This document shows positions 1-6,122 of a DNA stretch of 6,537 nucleotides, one piece after another. How positions within the stretch are numbered: position 1 is the stretch's first letter; each line of letters starts with the position of its first letter. The stretch is from positions 2,272,629-2,279,165 of the forward strand of contig CP070733.1 of assembly GCA_020347585.1 (NCBI GenBank), written 5' to 3'. The stretch comes from Pseudomonadota bacterium (GTDB lineage Bacteria; Pseudomonadota; Gammaproteobacteria; CAMYNG01). The translations under genes were made by a program, and so were the position numbers. The notes beneath the pieces are model-generated. The model had not been told where the DNA came from. It ran no database searches and was given only the letters and a program-made list of their open reading frames with translations.

Positions 1-1
1 C

Positions 2-580
2 GAGCGTGCATGCGAACACCTGAAACAGCTCGGATTGTGGGACAAGCGCCGTAGCATGGCGCGCGAGTTGTCAGGCGGTATGAAACGGCGGCTGATGATC
101 GCTCGCGCGCTCGTGCACAGGCCGCGGTTGTTGATCCTCGACGAACCCACGGCGGGGGTGGATATCGAGATTCGCCGCTCCATGTGGCAGTTCCTGCGCG
201 AAATCAACGAAAGCGGCACCACTATTATATTAACCACTCATTACCTTGAAGAGGCCGAGAACCTCTGCAAGCACATCGCCATCATCAATCGCGGCCTGAC
301 CGTGGAGAGTTCGGCGATGAAGGACTTGCTACTCAAGCTGCACGTCGAAACGTTTGTCCTCAATCTTCGCGACCCGCTTGACGCTGCGCCCGAGGTTCCG
401 GGTTATGAATTGCGGCGCGTCGACGAGTCCACACTGGAGGTGGATGTTCACAAGTCACAGGGAATCAACGAACTGTTCGGCCCTCTCTCGCAGCAGGGGG
501 TGCACGTTCTTAGCATGCGCAACAAGACCAGCCGGCTCGAGGAGCTGTTTGTGCGCATGGTCGAGGAGGATGCGCGGTGA
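2..580 (+). CDS. yadG: ABC-2 type transporter ATP-binding protein, YadG-like (5' truncated)
   Basis: This is the C-terminal 192 residues of an ABC ATPase; the reading frame is open to the left edge, so the true start, Walker A and Q-loop lie outside the window. Visible motifs, numbered from the first codon here, are the ABC signature LSGGM at 23-27, Walker B with DEPTAGVD at 47-54 (catalytic Glu48), and the switch histidine His80 in the TTHYLEEAE segment. The last 100 or so residues form the accessory C-terminal region usual in ABC-2 drug/polysaccharide-type ATPases. The E. coli YadG protein is about 308 aa, so roughly one third is missing. It would hydrolyse ATP on the cytoplasmic face to power the permease encoded immediately downstream. 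The substrate of YadGH is unknown, and no substrate-specific feature is visible. The YadG name rests largely on the very clear YadH match next door. Confidence 0.9.
   Translation, partial: ERACEHLKQLGLWDKRRSMARELSGGMKRRLMIARALVHRPRLLILDEPTAGVDIEIRRSMWQFLREINESGTTIILTTHYLEEAENLCKHIAIINRGLTVESSAMKDLLLKLHVETFVLNLRDPLDAAPEVPGYELRRVDESTLEVDVHKSQGINELFGPLSQQGVHVLSMRNKTSRLEELFVRMVEEDAR
564..569 (+). promoter_or_regulatory. Shine-Dalgarno deciding the yadH GTG start
   Basis: A perfect AGGAGG lies inside the last codons of the ATPase gene, 7 nt before GTG at 577. It favours this GTG over the ATG two codons later at 583, which would sit 13 nt away. With the stop/start overlap it indicates translational coupling of the two transporter subunits. 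Confidence 0.75.
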
Positions 581-1350
581 ACATGGAGCAGCAGGCCGTT
601 GCGTTCAACGCGATTCTGACCAAAGAAGTTCTGCGTTTTGCGCGGATCTGGGTGCAGACCATACTCCCGGCCGGCATCACAATGGCGCTTTACTTTGTGA
701 TCTTCGGTAATCTCATCGGCTCACGTATCGGCACAATCAGCGGTATTAGCTACATCGACTACATTGTGCCGGGCATCATTCTGATGGCGGTAATAAATAA
801 CGCCTATGCCAATGTCGTATCGTCATTCTACAGTGCGAAGTTCCAGAAGCATGTGGAGGAGATGCTGGTGTCACCGATGCCCAACTACCTCATCGTGCTC
901 GGCTTCATGGCTGGTGGCATGGCGCGCGGTTTCGCCGTGGGAGTTGTGGTGGTGGGTGTAGCTATGTTCTTCACCGACCTGTCGGTGCACAGCGTGCCGG
1001 TCAGTATTGCGGTGGTGATCTTGACGAGCATGCTGTTCTCGCTCGCCGGCCTGATTAACGCGGTATTCGCCAACAGCTTTGATGATATATCCATCATCCC
1101 GACCTTCGTTTTGACGCCACTGACCTACCTCGGTGGTGTCTTCTACTCGATCGATATGCTGCCGGATTTCTGGCGTGCCGTGTCGCTTGCCAATCCCATT
1201 CTGTACATGGTCAACGCTTTTCGCTATGGCATGCTCGGCGAGACCGACACCAGCCTGTTGCTGGCCTTCGGTATTATCATCCTGTTCGTGGTGGCACTGT
1301 TCTTGGTGGCCCTGCAACTGCTCCGCAAGGGGGTGGGCATTCGCACCTGA
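577..1350 (+). CDS. yadH: ABC-2 type transporter permease, YadH-like
   Basis: The product is a 257-aa inner-membrane permease, nearly the same length as E. coli YadH (256 aa). It shares long recognisable stretches with it: an N-terminal RIWVQT segment (23-28), FGNLIGSRIG (43-52), NAYANV (75-80), and the block FDDISIIPTFVLTPLTYLGG (168-187), which is the conserved ABC-2 permease region. About six hydrophobic segments are visible, near residues 26-46, 60-81, 104-131, 141-165, 172-191 and 227-248. The GTG start overlaps the ATPase stop as GTGA and is preceded by an ideal Shine-Dalgarno. Together with the ATPase it should form a homodimeric-type exporter (two permeases plus two ATPases). The family substrate is not established. 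Nothing is truncated or frameshifted. Confidence 0.93.
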   Translation: MNMEQQAVAFNAILTKEVLRFARIWVQTILPAGITMALYFVIFGNLIGSRIGTISGISYIDYIVPGIILMAVINNAYANVVSSFYSAKFQKHVEEMLVSPMPNYLIVLGFMAGGMARGFAVGVVVVGVAMFFTDLSVHSVPVSIAVVILTSMLFSLAGLINAVFANSFDDISIIPTFVLTPLTYLGGVFYSIDMLPDFWRAVSLANPILYMVNAFRYGMLGETDTSLLLAFGIIILFVVALFLVALQLLRKGVGIRT

Positions 1351-1364
1351 GGGCGCTGGCAAGT

Positions 1365-1394
1365 TGGCGCGGCCTGATTTGCCCTGCCGCGCCA
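1365..1394 (+). terminator. GC-rich hairpin after yadH, possible terminator
   Basis: TGGCGCGGC at 1365-1373 is a perfect inverted repeat of GCCGCGCCA at 1386-1394, giving a 9-bp stem with a 12-nt loop starting 15 nt after the yadH stop. The position suits a transcription terminator. However, only TT follows the stem rather than a U tract, so intrinsic termination would be weak; it may instead protect the 3' end or assist Rho-dependent termination. Confidence 0.4.
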
Positions 1395-1430
1395 TTCAAG
1401 ACGTTAGCGCCGTGTGCCGATAGCCGTAAA

Positions 1431-1458
1431 TTGGGGACTGGCTGCGGCGCGCCATAAC
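1431..1458 (+). promoter_or_regulatory. Weak candidate sigma70 promoter for the GGDEF-EAL gene
   Basis: TTGGGG (1431-1436) and CATAAC (1453-1458) are separated by 16 nt and match the -35 and -10 consensus at 3/6 and 4/6 positions. Transcription would start near 1465, giving a leader of about 50 nt before ATG 1517. This is the best pair I found in the spacer between two same-strand genes, but the match is poor. Read-through from yadH or an alternative sigma factor is equally possible. Confidence 0.2.
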
Positions 1459-1476
1459 AAGCACGTAACAAACACG

Positions 1477-1521
1477 GCATGCCGCATGCCTGACAGAGGG
1501 ATTTCTGGCAGCGAGCATGCC
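1477..1521 (+). repeat. Three copies of GCATGCC in the leader, the last spanning the start codon
   Basis: GCATGCC occurs in direct tandem at 1477-1483 and 1484-1490, and again at 1515-1521, where its ATG is the proposed start of the GGDEF-EAL gene. Because GCATGC is self-complementary, GGCATGC at 1476-1482 can pair with the third copy over 7 bp, placing the start codon in a stem. The second copy offers an alternative 6-bp partner. The repeats are seen directly; any role in translation is inference. Confidence 0.45.
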
Positions 1522-4039
1522 TCTTGCTACGACCATGAAACTGGACAGCCTGCGACAGCGCTATTTGGTGCTGGCGGTTGCGCTCGCCTTGGTCATTACC
1601 GTCTGTATCTCGGCCGCCCAATATCTTGTCGGCTATTCGGGGCGTACCGCGGCCGGCAATCTGGCTGGGCGGGTCGAGGTCGTGCAGCAGATCCAGCACA
1701 TCAAGGGCCTGCTCTGGAACGCCGAGGATGCCCTAGACCTATACATGCTTTCCCCCAGCGCCGCCCAGCGCACCACCTTTCACCACAATATCGAACAGGC
1801 GCGTCGTCGTATCCATATCCTGGCCGACGACGAGTGGGTGCAGAGCAACGGACTGGCGGACGCGGCTGGCGCAGTTGACCCGGTTTTGGCGCAGTTGCAG
1901 CAAAAGGCCATCGAGCTGACCGAGATCCGCCTCGATGCAGACATGATGTACCCCGCCATGAGCCTGGCGCGCGGCTCGATGCTGGATGCCAATCGAGGCT
2001 TCCAGACTGCGGTGGACCTGTCGTTGCTGGCCTGCCGCGACCAGCACGGGTGCCGTGTCGATGCCATCTATGAACTACTGGTGGAAACCCGCAGCCACTG
2101 GAACCGGCTGATCTCCGCCTACCGGTTGTATTTGATCAATCGCCTCGGCACGCTGTTCGAGGACGCACTCCTTACCCAGGCCGATGATGTGGGCGTTCTC
2201 TACGGGCACGTGGACCAGGCGGTTGCCACACTGGCCGACTACACGCGGCGCGGCGAGGTAATGATCGAGATTGAGGTCGGCGTTGAGGATATGGCCGCCT
2301 ATGCACCGCAGTGGTACGCCGGTTACTCCGAGGTTCTGCAAATCAACAGTACTGACGAGTGGCGGGGCGACCTTCCACTAATCCGTGACGTGATGCAACC
2401 ATTGATGCTGGCGGTGCGTGCGCGTCTTGAAAACCTGGATGCCCGTCTTGCAGACACCGCGGCCGATGACATCGCCGCGCAGGCCCGCGCGGTGCGTTTT
2501 ACGACCCTGTTGTTGTGGGCCACCGCGTTCGCGGTGCTGTTGTTTGTTGTCATGGGCTATCTGGTCTTCAGTCGCAAGCTGCTGCGTCCTGTGGCGCAGG
2601 TGGCTCGGCAACTGCGCGATGAGGCGAGCGGTCAGACGGGAGAGATGGTCCCCTCAGCCGAGTCACGGGAGGTGCGCCACCTAGTCGATGCCTTTCTGGA
2701 AATGCGCAAGCAGGTGCACTCGCGGCAGATGGCGCTGGAACACATGGCAATGCACGATGCGCTGACCAGCTTGCCGAATCGCGCCCTGCTGGTGGACCGC
2801 CTGGGCCAGGCAATCACTGCCGCGCGCCGCGACTCAGGCTCCGTGGCGTTGATACTGCTCGACCTCGATCGTTTTAAGGAGGTTAATGACACCTTGGGGC
2901 ATCAGGCCGGTGACCTGCTGCTTAAGCAGGTCGCCGTGCGTCTGCACCGTGCACTGCGCGGATCGGACACCGTGGCGCGACTCGGGGGTGACGAGTTTGC
3001 GATCCTGCTGCCCGGTATCACGCAGGCGGGCGTGGGCAGCGTTGCGGCGAAGATCGTAGAGGTGGTCGAGCCGGTCTACAAGGTCGATGACCATACCCTA
3101 TTTATCGGCGCAAGTATCGGCGTGGCGCTGTATCCGCAACACGGCGACACACCCGATGTGCTGGTGCAGCGTGCGGACGTCGCTATGTATCTGTCAAAGC
3201 GCAGCAATACCAGCGTTACCATCTATGACATGGACAAGGACATGCACAGCGTCGCACAGCTTTCGTTGCTGTCGGATCTGCGCGAGGCCGTCGACGACAA
3301 TCAGTTGCGGCTGCACTACCAGCCCAAGGTGTCGCTTGCGAGTGGAGAGGTCATTGGTGTTGAAGCCTTGTTGCGTTGGGAACACCCTGAGCTCGGCCAG
3401 GTGCCACCCGGGCAGTTTATTCCTGTTGCCGAGCAATCCGGCCTGATTCGCCGCATTACAAAATGGGTGCTCGATGCCGCTATACTCCAGTGCAGCGAGT
3501 GGCTGGCACAGGGGATCGAACTGCCTGTTTCCGTGAACCTGTCGGTGTGGGACTTCCAGGATGCCGAGCTCGATCGCACGATCGGCGAAGTGTTGGAGAA
3601 GCGGGGCGTTCCCGGCCGGCTGCTGGAACTGGAGATCACAGAAAGCGCCATGATGGCTGAACCCGAACGCACCCGCGAGCTGCTGTTGCGGCTCGATCGC
3701 ATGGGGATCGGGCTATCCATTGACGACTACGGTGCAGGGTTCTCCTCGCTGGCCTATCTCAAGCAATTGCCCGTAGACGTATTGAAGATTGACAAGTCGT
3801 TCGTGCGCGATATGGCGCACAATGAGAACGACCAGTTGATCGTACGCTCGACCATCGACCTGGCACACAACCTCGGCCTGCACGTTATCGCCGAGGGCGC
3901 CGAGCACCAAGATACCTGCGAGTTGCTGAAGGATCTGGGGTGTGACAGCGCGCAGGGCTATTACCTAGGCATGCCGCAGTCGGTTGCGGACTTGCAACAA
4001 TGGCTCGACAGCCGTACCCTCACTGCCGTCCGAGCATGA
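1517..4039 (+). CDS. Membrane-anchored GGDEF-EAL cyclic-di-GMP cyclase/phosphodiesterase
   Basis: An 840-aa inner-membrane bifunctional signalling enzyme. TM1 is about residues 16-38; a mainly helical periplasmic region of about 290 residues follows, with a close Cys pair (C173, C179); TM2 is about 327-351; a HAMP-like linker is about 352-403. The GGDEF domain (about 408-570) has metal ligand D449, FKEVND 453-458, an exact GGDEF at 490-494, and an inhibitory RxxD (R481, D484) five residues upstream. The EAL domain (about 582-832) keeps E616-A617-L618, N674, E706, D736-D737, K757, E793 and Q813. Both cyclic-di-GMP synthesis and hydrolysis to pGpG are therefore possible; sensor input and GTP binding may set the balance. 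ATG 1517 gives the longest protein but has only a distant AGAGGG (1495-1500). ATG 1535 (Met7) is an alternative start that still retains TM1. Targets are not evident from neighbours. Confidence 0.95.
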   Translation: MPLATTMKLDSLRQRYLVLAVALALVITVCISAAQYLVGYSGRTAAGNLAGRVEVVQQIQHIKGLLWNAEDALDLYMLSPSAAQRTTFHHNIEQARRRIHILADDEWVQSNGLADAAGAVDPVLAQLQQKAIELTEIRLDADMMYPAMSLARGSMLDANRGFQTAVDLSLLACRDQHGCRVDAIYELLVETRSHWNRLISAYRLYLINRLGTLFEDALLTQADDVGVLYGHVDQAVATLADYTRRGEVMIEIEVGVEDMAAYAPQWYAGYSEVLQINSTDEWRGDLPLIRDVMQPLMLAVRARLENLDARLADTAADDIAAQARAVRFTTLLLWATAFAVLLFVVMGYLVFSRKLLRPVAQVARQLRDEASGQTGEMVPSAESREVRHLVDAFLEMRKQVHSRQMALEHMAMHDALTSLPNRALLVDRLGQAITAARRDSGSVALILLDLDRFKEVNDTLGHQAGDLLLKQVAVRLHRALRGSDTVARLGGDEFAILLPGITQAGVGSVAAKIVEVVEPVYKVDDHTLFIGASIGVALYPQHGDTPDVLVQRADVAMYLSKRSNTSVTIYDMDKDMHSVAQLSLLSDLREAVDDNQLRLHYQPKVSLASGEVIGVEALLRWEHPELGQVPPGQFIPVAEQSGLIRRITKWVLDAAILQCSEWLAQGIELPVSVNLSVWDFQDAELDRTIGEVLEKRGVPGRLLELEITESAMMAEPERTRELLLRLDRMGIGLSIDDYGAGFSSLAYLKQLPVDVLKIDKSFVRDMAHNENDQLIVRSTIDLAHNLGLHVIAEGAEHQDTCELLKDLGCDSAQGYYLGMPQSVADLQQWLDSRTLTAVRA

Positions 4040-4058
4040 TCCCTGCGGGAATTGACGG

Positions 4059-4925
4059 CTAGCGGTTCTCGCCGCGTGAGGCCAGTTGCAGTACCCCGTC
4101 CAGCGCACCGTGAGGGAGCAGGCGCTTGAGGAACGCAAAGACGTAGGTCGGTACCGTCACGTAGTAGCGCACGCGTGGGCGGGGGCTCTCGAGGGCGTGT
4201 ATGAGTTTTTTCACCACCGCCTCGGCGGGCAGCGTAAAGGGCACTGCCTCGCCTTCCTTGGTTAGACGCTTCTCCATGCGCAGGTAAGCCTCGCGGTGTA
4301 CGCTGTGCTCACGATCAATGTTGCGCCTGTAGGCCGCATAGGCATTGGCGCGAAAGCGGCTTTCGATCGGCCCCGGTTCGATCAGTGACACAAAGACACC
4401 GCTGCCCCGCAGCTCCTGGCGCAGCGTGTCGGTGAGTCCCTCTAAGGCAAACTTGCTGGCGTTGTAGGCGCCTCGGAAACGCAGTGTGACAAGGCCGAGT
4501 ACCGAACTGTTCTGAATGATGCGGCCCTCGCCCTGGCGGCGCATCACCGGAACGATGCGGTTGGTGAGTTCCAGCCAGCCGAAAAGGTTGGTCTCAAACT
4601 GCGCACGCAATACCTCGCGGCGTAAATCCTCCACCGCACCCTGCTGCCCGTATGCGCCGTTGTTAAACAGGCCGTAGAGTCGTCCACCGGTGCGCGCCAG
4701 TACCTCGTTAACCGCCTCTTCGATAGAACGACTGTCGTCGAGATCAAGTTGCAGGCTTTCAAATCCCTGCGCCAAAAGCGCATCCACGTCCGGTTGTTTA
4801 CGCGCGGTGGCGAATACGCGGTAACCCAGTGCGCGCAGCCTGTGCGCGGCGGCCAGTCCGATGCCGCTCGAGCAGCCGGAAATCAGGACCGCCCTGGGTG
4901 CGTCCTGCTCAGCCGCAACTGTCAC
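4059..4925 (-). CDS. Short-chain dehydrogenase/reductase, YbbO-like
   Basis: A 288-aa classical SDR oxidoreductase. Numbered from the chosen GTG, it has the nucleotide-binding SGCSSGIG at 16-23, NNGAYG at 88-93 (in place of the usual NNAG), catalytic Asn113, Ser141, Tyr154 and Lys158 with normal spacing, and the IEPGPI turn at 182-187. ARK at 41-43 after the second strand suggests NADP(H) preference. Overall it resembles E. coli YbbO (269 aa), a reported NADP-dependent aldehyde reductase; the substrate here is unknown. The C-terminal third has a basic, hydrophobic stretch (VFAFLKRLLP) as in that subfamily, possibly membrane-associating. The frame is open up to GTG 4982, which would overlap the HD-GYP gene by 74 nt. 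I prefer GTG 4925, five codons nearer the usual start and overlapping by only 17 nt, though its upstream CAGG is a weak Shine-Dalgarno. Downstream it is convergent with the GGDEF-EAL gene, 19 nt apart. Confidence 0.9.
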   Translation of the reverse strand: MTVAAEQDAPRAVLISGCSSGIGLAAAHRLRALGYRVFATARKQPDVDALLAQGFESLQLDLDDSRSIEEAVNEVLARTGGRLYGLFNNGAYGQQGAVEDLRREVLRAQFETNLFGWLELTNRIVPVMRRQGEGRIIQNSSVLGLVTLRFRGAYNASKFALEGLTDTLRQELRGSGVFVSLIEPGPIESRFRANAYAAYRRNIDREHSVHREAYLRMEKRLTKEGEAVPFTLPAEAVVKKLIHALESPRPRVRYYVTVPTYVFAFLKRLLPHGALDGVLQLASRGENR

Positions 4926-6039
4926 CGAAGCGCGCCTGTATTGCCTCGGCTTCGCTGCGGCGCGCGCTGAGCGCTGCCACACAAGCTGGATCGAGTCTTA
5001 CGCTGGCCAGTTCATGCAAGGTTTCGAAGGCCTCGTCGTTGCTCCAGGCGTGCTTGTAGGGGCGTCGGCTGGTCAGGGCGTCGAACATGTCCGCCACCGC
5101 GACGATGCGTGCCTCGAGCGGAATCTCCTCGCCGGCCAGTCCGTGCGGATAGCCCGAGCCGTTGTAGGCCTCGTGATGGTATTCGGCAATATTGCGCAGG
5201 ATGTCCACGCTCTGGACGTCGCCAAGCTGAAAGTTGGCGAGCATCTGGTCGATCATCTCCCGCCCCTTGAGCGCGTGAGTGCGCATAATGCGCAATTCCT
5301 CATCGTCGAGTCGCCCCGGTTTCAGCAGCACCCGATCCGGGATCGCAATCTTGCCCACGTCATGCAGCGGTGAAAACGCAAATACCCGCTCGATGTATTC
5401 GTCGCTAAGCCGGTGCTCGCCGTGCGCCGCTAGTTCGCGGGCGATGAGCCGCGCAAAGTGCGACATGCGATCAAGGTGGGAGCCGGTTTCGAAGTCGCGC
5501 TGATGACTCATGTCGCGCGCGGTCTTGACCGTTGCTAGCAACACCTGCATGGCGCGCAGCTCGTTAATGATTAGCAGGCTGACGAGGTGTGCGAACAGGT
5601 CCAGATCATCGAGACTGATGTCGTCGAACGGTGCTTTCTCATAGGAGTTGAAGAAGATGAAGCCGAAGAACGTACCGTCGACGTACATAGGGGTGGTGTA
5701 GCTCGAGGCATAGCCTTGCTCGGCGATACGCAGCGTGTGGGTCTGTTGCCCATCGGCGAACTCCCCGAGGTCGTTCACTACGCGCGGCTGTCCCTTGTCG
5801 ATGATTTCCTTCAGAGAGGCGGCGTTCTCGATGCCGGTTTCGTAGTGCGCCAGTGGCTGTGCCGTTCCACTGCTGTGGGCGAACGTCTTGACGCTGTTGA
5901 TTTTGGCGTCATAGAGGGCAACGGCGATGCGATCGACAAAGCTGTGCCGGCGGCTCAGCGCGTCATGTATGTGGCGCAGCTTCTCGGCCAGCGGGAGCCT
6001 GCGGTTAAGTTTGTCCAGCGGATCGTTGCGGAACAGCAC
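4909..6039 (-). CDS. GAF / HD-GYP domain cyclic-di-GMP phosphodiesterase
   Basis: A 376-aa protein with no transmembrane segment, so probably cytosolic. Residues about 20-165 look like a GAF sensory domain (conserved FAHSSG at 53-58; the YVDGTFFGFIFF strand at 119-130). Residues about 175-370 are HD-GYP. ETGSH at 184-188, LHDVGK at 225-230, His255, HHE at 288-290, GYP at 296-298 and Asp317 supply all eight residues equivalent to the metal ligands of the structurally known trinuclear HD-GYP enzymes (E184, H188, H226, D227, H255, H288, H289, D317). It should therefore hydrolyse cyclic-di-GMP to GMP or pGpG, controlled by a GAF ligand. The HHExxDGxGYP motif carries Asn293 instead of Asp, a variation I believe is tolerated in the family. 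GTG 6039 is the first possible start after the in-frame stop at 6058-6060, but has no Shine-Dalgarno. The end overlaps the dehydrogenase gene by 17 nt, implying a common transcript. Confidence 0.93.
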   Translation of the reverse strand: MLFRNDPLDKLNRRLPLAEKLRHIHDALSRRHSFVDRIAVALYDAKINSVKTFAHSSGTAQPLAHYETGIENAASLKEIIDKGQPRVVNDLGEFADGQQTHTLRIAEQGYASSYTTPMYVDGTFFGFIFFNSYEKAPFDDISLDDLDLFAHLVSLLIINELRAMQVLLATVKTARDMSHQRDFETGSHLDRMSHFARLIARELAAHGEHRLSDEYIERVFAFSPLHDVGKIAIPDRVLLKPGRLDDEELRIMRTHALKGREMIDQMLANFQLGDVQSVDILRNIAEYHHEAYNGSGYPHGLAGEEIPLEARIVAVADMFDALTSRRPYKHAWSNDEAFETLHELASVRLDPACVAALSARRSEAEAIQARFGDSCG

Positions 6040-6081
6040 GGCGTGGTTTCGACAGATTCAGTGGGGTCGGTGCACGCTGCG

Positions 6082-6090
6082 ATATTAACA
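6082..6090 (-). promoter_or_regulatory. Candidate extended -10 promoter for the HD-GYP gene
   Basis: Read on the minus strand, TGT followed by TAATAT forms an extended -10 element (TGn plus hexamer), in an AT-rich pocket of a GC-rich region between the DUF1614 stop and the HD-GYP start. No good -35 hexamer lies 16-18 nt upstream, which extended -10 promoters can tolerate. Transcription would begin near 6075, leaving a leader of about 35 nt before GTG 6039. It would give the HD-GYP/dehydrogenase pair expression independent of DUF1614. Confidence 0.3.
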
Positions 6091-6122
6091 CAGCTGCCCC
6101 AGCACGGTGTGATTGCGCCGTT

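Noticed and set aside
871..1395. A 174-codon - strand open frame opposite yadH
   Set aside because: Rich in His, Gln and Glu, typical of the reverse complement of a hydrophobic membrane-protein gene; no family resemblance.
4040..4075. Short inverted repeats in the convergent gap (TCCC/GGGA at 4040-4050; GCGG/CCGC at 4062-4075) as a bidirectional terminator
   Set aside because: Stems are only 4 bp and have no T tracts on either side; too weak to call.
4635..4662. NNGAYG instead of the canonical NNAG in the dehydrogenase as a damaged active site
   Set aside because: The catalytic Asn, Ser, Tyr and Lys are all present, and I recall the NNGAYG form in other members of this SDR subfamily, so it is a subfamily variant rather than a lesion.
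5146..5178. Asn in place of Asp in the HHExxDGxGYP motif of the HD-GYP protein as evidence of inactivity
   Set aside because: The position is not one of the eight metal ligands, all of which are kept, and substitution there is, as far as I know, seen in other HD-GYP proteins.
4861..5373. A 170-codon + strand open frame opposite the dehydrogenase/HD-GYP junction
   Set aside because: Antisense shadow of two genes with full catalytic motifs; no recognisable domain or Shine-Dalgarno.
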